A DNA stretch of 64,000 nucleotides from Cohnella nanjingensis (GTDB taxonomy: Bacteria; Bacillota; Bacilli; Paenibacillales; Paenibacillaceae). The notes beneath the pieces are model-generated. The model was given only the letters and a program-made list of their open reading frames with translations, had not been told where the DNA came from and made no database searches. The stretch lies in NCBI RefSeq assembly GCF_014212125.1, contig NZ_JACJVP010000023.1, forward strand, positions 142,170-206,169. Direction: 5' to 3'. Of this stretch, positions 43,417-52,202 are shown piece by piece. The stretch's first letter is position 1. Each line of letters begins with the position of its first letter. The position numbers were made by a program, and so were the translations under genes.

Positions 43417-43786
43417 CGTTCGAGTGTTCCTCCTAAGGCACGAATTCTTTGGATTTCCAGGGTCAGTCCTAACGTTAGTAACGGCATCCGCGCTGGGAAA
43501 ATGAAGAAAATGACGAAAAAACGGGACATAAGTCGCAATTCATCAAGACTACGCTTCCTCATGGAAAGCGGCTATGTGCCGAGGGGATGTGATTGAACTT
43601 CGGGTTGGAAGGCTGGAAAAGACGGGAGCAAAGGTGTCGGACACTCGGGCGCGGGAGGAGCCGAGGGGCGAGTATCGAGGGGGCGCGTTAACTGTGAATG
43701 GCGGGCGGGTAGAAGTAACCGTGCAAGTCGGATTTGCGGCGTATATTCGAGTGCGTGATAGTCTGGAGGCGAGAGGCGAGGGGCGC
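43417..43786. other. Intergenic leader before the palindrome array
   Basis: Holds the promoter region of the Ig-like gene, which I could not define convincingly. It also contains decayed array-like pieces, e.g. GTTAACTGTGAATGG at 43687 and GATAGTCTGGAGGCG near 43757. Open frames here lack domains and ribosome sites. Confidence 0.4.
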
Positions 43787-44198
43787 GATAATCGCAAAAG
43801 GAGGCTAGTTTGAGGCTACACAGGGCCGAGCGGGGTGCGATAACTGCATAAGACGGTTATCTCGGGGCTAAACGCGGCCGAACAGACCACGATAACCGCA
43901 ACAAACGGTTATCTCTAGGCTAAACAGGGCCGAACAGGCCACGTTAACCGCCAAAGATGGTTATCTCCGGCTACATAGGGCTGAGCGGGGCACGATAACC
44001 GCCAAAAGCGGTTATCTCGGGGCTAAACGCGGCCGAACAGACCACGATACCCGCAACATACGGTTATCGCGAGGCTAAACACGGCCGAACAGACCACGAT
44101 ACCCGCAACATACGGTTATCTCGAGGCTACATTGGGCTGAGCGGGGCGCGATAACCGCAATAGGCGGTTACTTCAAGCTACACAGCGCCGAGCACGCC
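43787..44198. repeat. Array A: eight tandem 52-bp palindrome units
   Basis: Units begin at 43787, 43839, 43891, 43943, 43994, 44046, 44098 and 44150 (steps 52, 52, 52, 51, 52, 52, 52). Each starts with an inverted repeat of the type GATAACCGC-N5-GCGGTTATC, perfect at 43994. Two linker types occur: CTAAACGCGGCCGAACAGA (units 2, 3, 5, 6) and CTACATAGGGCTGAGCGGG (units 1, 4, 7, 8). The linker is conserved, so it is not CRISPR; 52 is not a multiple of 3, so it is not coding. It lies between yjfB and the Ig-like gene. Confidence 0.95.
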
Positions 44199-44240
44199 TC
44201 CCCCAGAGGTGCCCTTCGCGCTTCCTTTCCCCGACAAACA

Positions 44241-44284
44241 GAAAGCGCCCCGCCCGCAGAAACTTCTGCAGGTGGGGCGCTTCC
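44241..44284 (-). terminator. Hairpin after yjfB
   Basis: GAAGCGCCCC and GGGGCGCTTTC arms with an inner CTGCAGAA/TTCTGCGG pairing form a long stem 15 bp past the yjfB stop. The minus-strand tail TTTCTGTTTG gives a modest T run. Confidence 0.7.
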
Positions 44285-44298
44285 GTCCGCTCGCAAGG

Positions 44299-44475
44299 TC
44301 AAACCGAGAGATCGACGTTCCCGCCCAGATGCGGCTGAACGCTCTGCTGCATCATGCGGACGAGCTCTTGGCCTTGCTGTTCCGACTGATCCTTCGCTTT
44401 GGCCAGCACGGCGATGCCGACCTCTTGCTTGAGTGCGGCGGTCGCAACCGCGGTCACTCCGCTAATGGCGCTCAT
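44299..44475 (-). CDS. YjfB family protein
   Basis: 58-residue protein MSAISGVTAVATAALKQEVG..., with IAVLAKAKDQSEQQGQELVRMMQ and C-terminal HLGGNVDLSV, matching the YjfB family sometimes called putative motility protein. Helical, no signal peptide. AGGAGG lies 7 nt before ATG 44475. It is a single gene ended by the hairpin at 44241-44284. Role in the cell is not established. Confidence 0.85.
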   Translation of the reverse strand: MSAISGVTAVATAALKQEVGIAVLAKAKDQSEQQGQELVRMMQQSVQPHLGGNVDLSV

Positions 44476-44505
44476 CAACAGACCTCCTCATGCGGTATTA
44501 GGAAA

Positions 44506-44556
44506 ACAAAAACGGTTTCGCCGTCTTCTCAGAAGAGGGCGATACGTTTTGATCGA
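44506..44556. repeat. Dispersed intergenic repeat, partial copy 3
   Basis: AAAAACGGTTTCGCCGTCTTCT followed by GGCGATACGTTTTGATCG matches the left part of copy 2 (terminator module, link and start of the core). The rest of the core is missing. On the minus strand its hairpin ACGGCGAAACCGT plus Ts lies 50 bp after the yhgE stop and probably terminates that gene. Confidence 0.6.
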
Positions 44557-44575
44557 ACAAGCCCAGACTACCACA

Positions 44576-46696
44576 TTATCCCTGCGCGAGATAGAGGGAA
44601 CCTTCGTCCGATGCCGCACGGCGGCGGCGTACGGCGAACAGGACGACCGTGAACGCCGCGAACGCCACGGCGTAAACGGCCATGAGCAGCAGCTGCTCGC
44701 CGATCCGCGAGGCAGGGCCGTTCGACAAGGCCACTCGCAGCGCTTCGATCGCGTGCGTCATCGGCATCCAGCCGCTGATGTGCTGCAGCCAAGCCGGGAG
44801 CAGCTCGGTCGGATACGTGCCGGCGCTGGAGGCCAGCTGTAGCGTGAGCAGCACGATCGCGAGGAACCGCCCGATCGTGTCGGCCAATGTAACCAGGAAC
44901 TGCACGATCGCCATGAAGGTCAGCCCGATGACGGCGGTGATGCCGTAGAATGCGGCCACGTGCGGCACCTTCAAGCCGAGGCCGGCGATCAGCACCGTGT
45001 CCACGAGCACCGTCTGCAGCACGACGATCGGCGCGAACAGCAGCAGCTTGGACAGGTACCAGCACCAGCCGCTCTTCACTACGCCGGCCGCGTCGCGGAG
45101 CGGCAGGATGACGGTGGACATGAGCACTCCGACGTACAAGCCGAGGGCGAGGAAGTACGGCGTCATGCCCGTGCCGTAGTTCGGCACGTCCGTGAGCTTG
45201 TGCTCGGTGACGCCGATCGGATCGGCGAACATCTCGGTCTGCTTGTCGCCCGACTTCAGGTCGGAGGCTTGCTTGGACGCATCGCCCAGCTTGCTCGACA
45301 GCTCGCCCGAGCCGTCCTGCAGCTGCTTGAGTCCATCCTGCAGCTTCACCGTACCGTCGGCGAGCTGCGTCGCGCCGCTCTTGACGGTACCCACGCCCTT
45401 GCCGGCGTCGGTCAAGCCCTGCTGCAGCGTGCCCGCGCCCGCCGCCAACTTCCCGGCGCCTGCGGCCAGATCCGACGCGCCGATCTGCGCCGCGCCCAGC
45501 TTGGCGCCGAACGTGCCGAGCCCCTGCCGCAGCTTCGCCGTCCCGGCTTGCAGCTGCGCCGCGCCGGACGCGAGGTCCTGCTGACCGGCGGAGAGCTTAC
45601 CTGCGCCGTCGGCTACCGCGGCCGCGCCTTGGTGCGCCTGCTCCGCGCCCGCGGCTACCGCTTGCGCGGAGGCCAGCAGCTGCTGCAGCGCCGCGGCATC
45701 CGCATCGTCCTTGTGCGCCTCGGCGTACTGCTTCAGCCCGGCCGCCAGCTTCCCGGCGCCGTCCGCGACCGCGGCGACGCCCGTCTGCGTCTGCTCCGCA
45801 CCGGCGGCCAGCGTCTTGCCGCTCTCCGCCAGCTTCCCGGCGCCCGCGGCCACTTGACCGGCCGCCGCGTCGGCTTGCGCCGCGCCGGCTTCGAGCTGCG
45901 CTTCGCCGGCACCCAACTGCTTCAGACCGTCCGCGAGCGAAGCCGCGCCCTTCGCGGCCGACTGCGCGCCGCTCGTCAAGCTGGCCGCGCCGCCCGCGAG
46001 CTGGCCGACCCCTTGCTGCAGCTTAATCGTGCCGTCGGCCAGTTTCGCCAGGTTGTCGTGCAGCTGCTGCGCGCCGTCTTTGGCGTCCTTCGCGCCGTCG
46101 GCAAGCTTCGACGCCCCGTCGCTCGCTTCGCCGAAGCCGTTCGCGGCTTCGCCGACCGAGGAGAAGACGGCATCGGCGTACGCCTTGGTGACTTCGTGCG
46201 CCACGTCCGTCTTGAGCTTCTCCGAAGCCTGCTCTCCAATCCGCGAAGTCAGGTAGTTCCAACCGTCGTCGACGTAGTATTGGATGTCGGCCTGCTGCGG
46301 CGTCTCGTCCTGCAGCGTCGCCGTCTTTTTCGAGAAATCCTCGGGAATAACGAAAGCCAGCGAATAGCGGTGATCCTTTAACCCCTCCATCGCATCCTTG
46401 GCGTTCGTGAACGCCCACTTGAAGTCGTCCTTCTTCTTCAGCTCGTCGACCAGATCGCTGCCGATCGCGAGCTGCCGGTCCTTCATCGTCGCGCCGGCAT
46501 CCTCGTTCACGACCGCCACGGGGAGATCGCCGAGCTTGCCGTACGGATCCCAGAAGGCGCCGATCAACATCCCGCTATAGAGCAGCGGAATGACCATGAG
46601 GCCGACGATCGACAGCATCGCCATCTTGCTGCGCGAGAGCCGCCGGAATTCCCCCGCGACGACGCCGGGAGCTTTGCTTGATTTTGCCATGTTCAT
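44576..46696 (-). CDS. yhgE: YhgE/Pip family membrane protein
   Basis: 706-residue envelope protein of the phage-infection-protein (Pip)/YhgE family. One N-terminal membrane helix (MLSIVGLMVIPLLYSGMLIGAF), an external domain (~50-190), then a very long coiled region (~190-490) built of repeats such as LADGAGKLAAGLKQ, and five or six C-terminal helices resembling ABC-2 permeases. Two starts are possible, ATG 46696 (GGAG 4 nt away) or 46690 (10 nt). The TetR gene just upstream and matched operators suggest substrate- or stress-induced expression. Function is uncertain; some homologues belong to secretion or lipid/teichoic systems. Confidence 0.92.
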   Translation of the reverse strand: MNMAKSSKAPGVVAGEFRRLSRSKMAMLSIVGLMVIPLLYSGMLIGAFWDPYGKLGDLPVAVVNEDAGATMKDRQLAIGSDLVDELKKKDDFKWAFTNAKDAMEGLKDHRYSLAFVIPEDFSKKTATLQDETPQQADIQYYVDDGWNYLTSRIGEQASEKLKTDVAHEVTKAYADAVFSSVGEAANGFGEASDGASKLADGAKDAKDGAQQLHDNLAKLADGTIKLQQGVGQLAGGAASLTSGAQSAAKGAASLADGLKQLGAGEAQLEAGAAQADAAAGQVAAGAGKLAESGKTLAAGAEQTQTGVAAVADGAGKLAAGLKQYAEAHKDDADAAALQQLLASAQAVAAGAEQAHQGAAAVADGAGKLSAGQQDLASGAAQLQAGTAKLRQGLGTFGAKLGAAQIGASDLAAGAGKLAAGAGTLQQGLTDAGKGVGTVKSGATQLADGTVKLQDGLKQLQDGSGELSSKLGDASKQASDLKSGDKQTEMFADPIGVTEHKLTDVPNYGTGMTPYFLALGLYVGVLMSTVILPLRDAAGVVKSGWCWYLSKLLLFAPIVVLQTVLVDTVLIAGLGLKVPHVAAFYGITAVIGLTFMAIVQFLVTLADTIGRFLAIVLLTLQLASSAGTYPTELLPAWLQHISGWMPMTHAIEALRVALSNGPASRIGEQLLLMAVYAVAFAAFTVVLFAVRRRRAASDEGSLYLAQG

Positions 46697-46737
46697 CTCT
46701 CTCCTTTATCCCTATCCGCCTTGCTTCAATACTTATT

Positions 46738-46762
46738 GACCATTTCCCTCATTTGGTCAATT
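46738..46762. promoter_or_regulatory. TetR operator before yhgE
   Basis: TTGACC-N13-GGTCAA is a perfect inverted repeat 42 bp before the yhgE start. It has the same arms and spacing as the site in front of the TetR gene. Confidence 0.78.
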
Positions 46763-46782
46763 CAGAGCAAAAAAAGAAGCGA

Positions 46783-47376
46783 TCAACGGACCGCCAAACC
46801 TTCGATGCAGTAGAACCGGAAGTTCGTCAGCACTTCCTCCGCGCTTAAGGGCTCGTGCAGGTGGCTGCCCTCTGACGTGAGCGCCAAATACATCTTCAGC
46901 ATCATGTACGCGGTGAGCGTCGGATCGGCCCGCTGGATCTCGCCCTTGTCCATCGGTTCCCGCAGGTGGCCGGCGATGTAGGCGATGATCGACCGCTCTA
47001 CCGTCTCGAGTCCTTCCTTGGCCATCGGAGTCCCGAGATCGCGCACCTCCTGCGATAGCTTGACGATCAGCGCATGGCGGTCGCGATAGCCGAGCACGCG
47101 CTGCAGCACCTGCATAAGGTTGTCGGCGAACGGCAGCGAATGATCCACGGTCTCCTCGGCTACCGCGCGAAGCTCGCGGATCAGATCCTTCAGAATCTCT
47201 TCGAACAGCTCTTCCTTGTTGGCGAAAAAGGTGTAGATCGTCCCTTTGCCGACGCCGGCGGCCTTCGCGACCTGATCCATCGTCGTCGCCTTGTAGCCGA
47301 ACGCGGCGAACGAGCGGGAAGCCGCTTCGATCACCTGTTTGCGCCGATCCGGCGTTCTGCGCTCCATGAGGGTCAT
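46783..47376 (-). CDS. TetR family repressor (YhgD-like)
   Basis: 197 residues from ATG 47376 (GGAGGAG 8 nt upstream); longer readings are shadow-like. The HTH spans residues ~12-58: KQVIEAASRSFAAFGYKATTMDQVAKAAGVGKGTIYTFFANKEELFEEI. The C-terminal ligand domain is helical. In Bacillus a TetR gene (yhgD) precedes yhgE, as here. The two matching TGACC-N13-GGTCA palindromes, one before each gene, point to autorepression and control of yhgE. Confidence 0.93.
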   Translation of the reverse strand: MTLMERRTPDRRKQVIEAASRSFAAFGYKATTMDQVAKAAGVGKGTIYTFFANKEELFEEILKDLIRELRAVAEETVDHSLPFADNLMQVLQRVLGYRDRHALIVKLSQEVRDLGTPMAKEGLETVERSIIAYIAGHLREPMDKGEIQRADPTLTAYMMLKMYLALTSEGSHLHEPLSAEEVLTNFRFYCIEGLAVR

Positions 47377-47420
47377 GAGCGGCTCTCCTCCCGTTGCCCG
47401 CGTCGCGGAAGACTGTCGTG

Positions 47421-47449
47421 AACTGACCAAAATAACAATTCGGTCAGTT
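47421..47449. promoter_or_regulatory. TetR operator before the TetR gene
   Basis: AACTGACC-N13-GGTCAGTT, a perfect 8-bp-arm inverted repeat about 45 bp before the TetR start. Its core matches the yhgE operator. Confidence 0.8.
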
Positions 47450-47492
47450 CGTTCTAACACACGATAACACATCGCGGCTTTCGTTTCAATAG

Positions 47493-47864
47493 TTAGATGC
47501 CGTAGTCCGCCTTCAGACTGTCCAGCTGCGTCTGACAACGCTCCGCCCAGCGCTTCATCCGGTCGATCCGCTCCGCCTCCGCGCCGAACGCCGCGGCCAG
47601 CGACTCCCGGTATTCCGGGATCTCGCCGCCGTACGGCTTGACCTCGTGGGACAGCGCCCACACCTTCTCCCGATAAGCCGATGCCCGGCGCTCGTGGAAC
47701 AGCGCCGCGTCCGGATTGAAGGAGCTGTGCAGGTCTCCCTGCGTCGGATGCCGCAGCACGGCTAGCACCTCCACCAGCGTCCGGCGGCCGTCCGTCTCCA
47801 CGACCCGTCCGATATATTGTCCCGTCTTGTACTCCGCCCTGACGATCGATTGCTCCGTCTCCAT
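47493..47864 (-). CDS. kapB: Kinase-associated protein B
   Basis: 123-residue small-barrel plus helix protein. YKTGQYIGRVVETDGRRTLVEVLAVLRHPTQGDLHSSFNPDAALFHERRA and YREKVWALSHEVKPYGGEIPEY match KapB of Bacillus, which influences sporulation phosphorelay kinase activity. GGAGG lies 8 nt before ATG 47864; the in-frame extension to 48191 is rejected. No lipobox is visible in this copy. Divergent from ugtP. Confidence 0.85.
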   Translation of the reverse strand: METEQSIVRAEYKTGQYIGRVVETDGRRTLVEVLAVLRHPTQGDLHSSFNPDAALFHERRASAYREKVWALSHEVKPYGGEIPEYRESLAAAFGAEAERIDRMKRWAERCQTQLDSLKADYGI

Positions 47865-47983
47865 TTCATGCGCCTCCCGTCCTTGATCTACCTGCATTCT
47901 ACAACATGCGGCTACCGGTTTGCACGGGCACACACAGCAATCGGCCAAGGCTGTCAATTCCTTGTAAAAAATCCCCCTCGCAC

Positions 47984-48012
47984 TTGTCCCCGGCCTTCGA
48001 ACCGCGTAATAT
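47984..48012 (+). promoter_or_regulatory. ugtP promoter
   Basis: TTGTCC (47984-47989), 17-bp spacer, TAATAT (48007-48012), 30 bp before the ATG. Confidence 0.55.
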
Positions 48013-48042
48013 GGAAGTAGGTAAAGTGGGGGATCTTTTGCG

Positions 48043-49179
48043 ATGCGTAAAAAACGAATTTTACTGCTTTCGGAAGGCTTCGGCACCGGACATACGCAGG
48101 CCGCGTACGCGCTGTCCGTCGGGCTGCGCCAGCTGTCTCCGCGCGTCCAGACCCGCGTCATCGAGCTGGGGACGTTCCTCAATCCCGTCATCGGGCCGCT
48201 GATCTTGTCCGCTTACCGCAAGACCGTAAGCAAACAACCGAAGCTTGTCGGCAAACTATACAAGGGTCACTATCATAAATCGCTCAATCGGCTCACCCGG
48301 TTCGCGCTGCACCGCCTGTTCTACAATCAGGTCTCCGACGTGGTGCGCCAGCTGAAGCCCGACATGATCGTCTGCACCCATCCGTTCCCGAACGCGGTCG
48401 TAAGCCGCCTGAAGCAGCTGGGACTGGATGTCCCTTTGTATACCCTGATTACCGATTACGATGCGCATGCCACCTGGACGAACCCGGAGGTCACGACGTA
48501 CCTCGTCAGTTCCCCGACGGTGCTGAACAAGCTCGTCTCCCAAGGCGTGCCCCCTTCCCGGGTCGAGGTGACGGGCATTCCCGTCCATCCGAACTTCTGG
48601 CATCCGCACGACCGGGCCGAGATCCTGTCCCAGTTCGAACTGTCGGACATGCCCACCGTGCTCATCATGGGCGGCGGCTGGGGACTCATGGCCGGGGAGC
48701 AGATGGTCGAGTACATGACGACGTTCGCCGACCGCGTTCAGCTCATCCTGTGCATGGGGAGCAACGAGAAGGCGCGCGAGAAGCTGCTGGCCGATCCGCG
48801 CTTCCAGCATCCGAACGTCAAGGTGCTCGGGTTCACCAAGGAGATCAGCAAGCTGATGGACGTCTCCGATCTCCTCGTGACCAAACCGGGCGGCATGACC
48901 TGCACCGAAGGCATGGCGAAGGGCATCCAGATGCTGTTCTACGAGCCGATCCCCGGACAGGAGGAGGAGAACCTCGACTACTTCGTCGCGCACGGCTTCG
49001 GCGAGCTCCTCACCTCTACCGAGACGATCGACCGCTGGTTCAAGCTCATCCAGGTGCCGTACGCGGCATATCAGCACCGGGACACGCTCCTCGCCTTGCG
49101 CAACGCCGAATACCATCCGACCAAGTGCGCCGAAGCGATCCTCGCGCTGCTGAAGGACGATCTCACAGCCGTCGAGTGA
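48043..49179 (+). CDS. ugtP: Diacylglycerol glucosyltransferase, UgtP/MGDG-synthase type
   Basis: Adds glucose from UDP-glucose to diacylglycerol, making glycolipid anchors for lipoteichoic acid. 378 residues: ILLLSEGFGTGHTQAAYALSVGL is the lipid-acceptor loop, the middle contains HPFPNAVVSRLKQ and TLITDYDAHATW, and the UDP-binding half has MGGGWGLMAGEQM and TKPGGMTCTEGMAKG. GalU from the EPS locus would supply its donor. Ends at a hairpin terminator followed by array B. Confidence 0.93.
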   Translation: MRKKRILLLSEGFGTGHTQAAYALSVGLRQLSPRVQTRVIELGTFLNPVIGPLILSAYRKTVSKQPKLVGKLYKGHYHKSLNRLTRFALHRLFYNQVSDVVRQLKPDMIVCTHPFPNAVVSRLKQLGLDVPLYTLITDYDAHATWTNPEVTTYLVSSPTVLNKLVSQGVPPSRVEVTGIPVHPNFWHPHDRAEILSQFELSDMPTVLIMGGGWGLMAGEQMVEYMTTFADRVQLILCMGSNEKAREKLLADPRFQHPNVKVLGFTKEISKLMDVSDLLVTKPGGMTCTEGMAKGIQMLFYEPIPGQEEENLDYFVAHGFGELLTSTETIDRWFKLIQVPYAAYQHRDTLLALRNAEYHPTKCAEAILALLKDDLTAVE

Positions 49180-49195
49180 CTTATCGCGGAAAAGA

Positions 49196-49232
49196 AACGC
49201 CTCTCGCTCGCATGCGGGAGGCTTGTTTCGGT
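49196..49232 (+). terminator. ugtP terminator
   Basis: GCCTC-TCGC and GCGGGAGGC arms (49199-49222) with TTGTTT following, 20 bp after the stop. Confidence 0.65.
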
Positions 49233-49275
49233 TAGGAAACTGGACGGCGGTACGTGACAGCAAACGTTGACGTTA

Positions 49276-49691
49276 GTCGATTTTATCGACGATCTCCCTG
49301 CATTCGGCCGCCTGGAAGCGCGCGTTCGTCGATTTTATCGACGATCTCCCTGCAATCGGCCACCTTGAAGCGTGCGTTCGTCGATTTTATCGACCATCTC
49401 CCTGCACTTGGCCGCCTTGAAGCGCGCGTTAGTCGATTTTATCGACCATCTCCCTGCACTTGGCCACCTTGAAGCACGCGTTAGTCGATTTTATCGTCCA
49501 TCTCCCTGCACTTGGCCACCTGGAAGCGCGCGTTAGTCGATTTTTTCGACCATCTCCCTGCACTTGGCCACCTGGAAGCGCGCGTTGGTCGATTTTATCG
49601 ACCATCTCCCTGCATTCGTCCGCCTGGAAGCGCGCGTTGGTCGATTTTATCGACGATCTCCCCGCATGCAATCGCGCATTGCATCTCAATG
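49276..49691. repeat. Array B: eight tandem 52-bp palindrome units
   Basis: Units start at 49276, 49328, 49380, 49432, 49484, 49536, 49588 and 49640, an exact 52-bp step throughout. Each opens with GTCGATTTTATCGAC (variants TTTTTTCGAC at 49536 and TTTATCGTC at 49484), then a conserved linker with CATCTCCCTGCACTTGGCC and GGAAGCGCGCGTT. The last unit decays after CGACGATCTCC. Located between the convergent ugtP and NlpC genes. Not coding (period not a multiple of 3). Confidence 0.96.
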
Positions 49692-49735
49692 TCGACTTTT
49701 CTAGTCACGCTGCCCGCCTCCATCCTCAAACGACA

Positions 49736-49776
49736 AGAAGGCCGGTCAGCATACCGCTGTCCGGCCCTTCCTTTTG
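49736..49776 (-). terminator. NlpC/P60 gene terminator
   Basis: Minus strand: GGAAGGGCCGGAC and the arm GACCGGCCTTCTT form a stem around AGCGGTATGCT, followed by TTGTCG; 25 bp past the stop. Confidence 0.7.
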
Positions 49777-49799
49777 ATTCATCGGCGATCGCCCTGCGA

Positions 49800-50867
49800 T
49801 CAGAGCGCGCTGCCGCCGTATAGGAAGCGGTACTCCCAATGCTTGCCTTCGATGCTGTCCACGCGGACGCCGCCGGACGCCTTGGAGTACGTATGGAGCA
49901 CTTGACCGTTGCCGAGATAGATGGCCGCGTGCGAGACCCGCTCGCCGAAAGGCGATTTACCGGCGTAGTTGGATGCCTTGGTCCCCTTGTAATCCATGAA
50001 GAACATCAGATCGCCGCGCTTCAGCTTATGCCAGTCGGTCGTGGCGTTGCCTTTGCCCTTCACGTAGGCGGCCTGCTGCCGGGAATCGGCGGGCAGCGTC
50101 ATGCCGAGGCCGTCCTTGAACGCTTGGCGGATGAAGGCCGAACAATCGAATGTCTTGGTGGAGTTGCGATCCGAGCCGAATTCATACGGCGTGCCCAGAT
50201 ACTTCATGCCGGCCGAGATCGCCTTCTCGGCGCTCGCGTTGGCGGACGGAGCGGGGGTTGGCGCCGGCGTCGGCGTTGGCGTCGGCTTTGGCATCGGCGT
50301 TGGCGCGGGCGTCGGCTTCGGCGTCGGTATCGGCTTTGGCGTTGGCGTTGGTGTCGGCGTCGCCAAGCCTTCCAGCTTTATGTATTGCGACGAAGCGCTC
50401 ACGTAACCCGACACGCCGTTGGCGTCCGTCACGGCGTACCAGTAGCTGTTGGGCTGGCCGGTGACGGTGACGCGTTCGCCCTTCTTCAGGAAGCGGATCT
50501 GCGCGCCGCTGGCCGACGGCGTTTGGCGGAAGTTGACGGAGCTAACGATGGAGGCGTTCCCGCCCGGCGCAGGACTGGCTGGAGCTTGTCCGACGCGGAT
50601 GTATTTGGCGCTCGAAGAGACGTACCCCACGCTGCCGGTGCGATCTTCGACTTTATACCAGTAATCGTTGACCTTCTGCAAGAGGGTGATCGGATCGCCT
50701 TGCTTCAGATAACGGATGACGTTGGATGAGGTGCTGGGCTGGTCCCGGAAGCTGACCGTCGCGACGACGTCCGCCGTGCCCGCGCTCGCGGTTGCGGCCG
50801 AGGCGAGACCCGGGATGGCGGAAGCGAACAACAACGAGGACAAGAGACCGATAACTCCGCGTTTCAT
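49800..50867 (-). CDS. SH3-domain NlpC/P60 cell-wall hydrolase
   Basis: Secreted peptidoglycan endopeptidase of 355 residues. Signal peptide ([22 protein letters not shown]), two SH3b domains (~30-92 [21 protein letters not shown] and ~105-168 [21 protein letters not shown]), a 45-residue Pro-Thr linker ([14 protein letters not shown]), and an NlpC/P60 domain. Catalytic Cys is in [13 protein letters not shown] and His in [12 protein letters not shown]; a third polar residue is likely the His of QVLHTYS. Single gene with its own terminator. Confidence 0.94.
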   Translation of the reverse strand: MKRGVIGLLSSLLFASAIPGLASAATASAGTADVVATVSFRDQPSTSSNVIRYLKQGDPITLLQKVNDYWYKVEDRTGSVGYVSSSAKYIRVGQAPASPAPGGNASIVSSVNFRQTPSASGAQIRFLKKGERVTVTGQPNSYWYAVTDANGVSGYVSASSQYIKLEGLATPTPTPTPKPIPTPKPTPAPTPMPKPTPTPTPAPTPAPSANASAEKAISAGMKYLGTPYEFGSDRNSTKTFDCSAFIRQAFKDGLGMTLPADSRQQAAYVKGKGNATTDWHKLKRGDLMFFMDYKGTKASNYAGKSPFGERVSHAAIYLGNGQVLHTYSKASGGVRVDSIEGKHWEYRFLYGGSAL

Positions 50868-51028
50868 GGGGATAAGACATCCTCCTAACGATGGATTTTG
50901 TGGAAATTTGTCGAAACAAACAATCCCACGGGTCCATTATAGTTCGGACGCCCGCCCCTTCCATCAGACGGACGGCTTAGTCGGCCTTTCCTCTCTAGGA
51001 AGACAGTTCCGCACGCGAATAGGCAAAA

Positions 51029-51073
51029 AGAACGGGGAGCGTTGTCCCCGAAGGACTTTCGCTCCCCGCTTTC
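51029..51073 (-). terminator. Terminator after nitronate monooxygenase
   Basis: AACGGGGAGCG and CGCTCCCCG arms flank an 18-nt loop; T-rich on the minus strand (CTTTTTGCC). 50 bp past the stop. Confidence 0.75.
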
Positions 51074-51122
51074 AATTATTTACCAACCCAAAGGGCGCTT
51101 TCCCAAGCCGGAACGGCCTCCC

Positions 51123-52202
51123 TTATCCGCCCAGCAAGGACAAGGCTTGACGGGCCGTCTCGGCGACGATCTCCTCGGCGCGCTGGCCTTCTTTCAGCAG
51201 ACGGGTTCCTTGCCCCGCCCATAAGGACATATAGTCCGAACGGCTCTGCCGGGCGGCGGCGTTCCGGATATCTCTCGTCGCGGTATTCTGCGTGGGGAAC
51301 GGAAGCGGCGCCGTGCCTCCGTCTTCCCATTGCCGGATGAACGCGTTGCGGATGCCCCGGGCCGGACGGCCGGAGAACGCTGCGGTAAGGACGGTGCTCT
51401 CTTCGTCGCTGTCCAGCAGCGCCTGCCGGTATGCCTCGTGCGCCCCGGACTCGGCGGCGACAAGGAACCTCGTCCCCATCTGAACCCCTTGGGCCCCGAG
51501 CAGTATCGCGGCGGCCAGCCCGCGCCCGTCCATGACGCCTCCGGCCGCGATCACCGGGATGCGGACGTTGTCGACCGCTTGCGGAATCAGCGCAAACGTG
51601 CCTACGTTCGCCCCCATCGGATGTTCCGCGACATCGAAGGTGCCGCGGTGACCGCCCGCTTCCCCGCCCTGAGCCACGACCGCGTCGCATCCGGCCTGCT
51701 CGGCCAAGACCGCTTCGCGCACCGTCGTGGCCATCGCCAGGATCTTCATGCCGGCCGAACGCGCGGCCAGAGCGGCCGATGCCGGGAGCAGGCCGAAGGC
51801 CGTACTCAGGACGGGCACCCGTTCCTCCAGAACGACCGCCAGCTGCTCTTCGAAGCGGTCCGCGGTCTTGAGCGGCCCCTCCGCGGCGGGCGGCAATCCC
51901 AAGTCCGCCCTGGCCCGGTCCAACTGCCGTTGGACTTGTTCGATATTCGAATTGTCGTCCCTAAGGTCGACCGCGAATAGATTGACCGCGAACGGCCGAT
52001 CCGTCAGCTGCCGGACGGTCCGGATCGCTTCGCGGATGTCCGCCGGCGCCATGTAGGCGGCGCCCAGCGTACCGAGCCCGCCCGCGCGGGACACCGCGGC
52101 GGCGAGCGCCGGCGTGGAAGGTCCTCCCGCCATGCCCGCGAGCACGATCGGATATTCGATTCCCAATCGCTCGCAGAGGACCGTGCTTAACTTCGTTTTC
52201 AT
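51123..52202 (-). CDS. Nitronate monooxygenase (2-nitropropane dioxygenase family)
   Basis: FMN enzyme oxidising alkyl nitronates. 359-residue TIM barrel: LGIEYPIVLAGMAGGPSTPALAAAVSRAGGLGTLG at the start, QGGEAGGHRGTFD with the catalytic His and phosphate-binding Gly loop, and IPVIAAGGVMDGRGLAAAILLGAQGVQMGTRFL. Full length and typical. No neighbour hints at a special pathway, so detoxification is the default role. Confidence 0.93.
   Translation of the reverse strand: MKTKLSTVLCERLGIEYPIVLAGMAGGPSTPALAAAVSRAGGLGTLGAAYMAPADIREAIRTVRQLTDRPFAVNLFAVDLRDDNSNIEQVQRQLDRARADLGLPPAAEGPLKTADRFEEQLAVVLEERVPVLSTAFGLLPASAALAARSAGMKILAMATTVREAVLAEQAGCDAVVAQGGEAGGHRGTFDVAEHPMGANVGTFALIPQAVDNVRIPVIAAGGVMDGRGLAAAILLGAQGVQMGTRFLVAAESGAHEAYRQALLDSDEESTVLTAAFSGRPARGIRNAFIRQWEDGGTAPLPFPTQNTATRDIRNAAARQSRSDYMSLWAGQGTRLLKEGQRAEEIVAETARQALSLLGG

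Noticed and set aside
43787..49691. CRISPR arrays
   Set aside because: Regular spacing and palindromic repeats look CRISPR-like, but the intervening sequence is conserved from unit to unit rather than unique, and there are no cas genes.
49254..49823. ORFs through array B (e.g. repeats of HLPALGHLEARV)
   Set aside because: The period of 52 is not a multiple of three, so each unit is read in a different frame; no ribosome site or domain.
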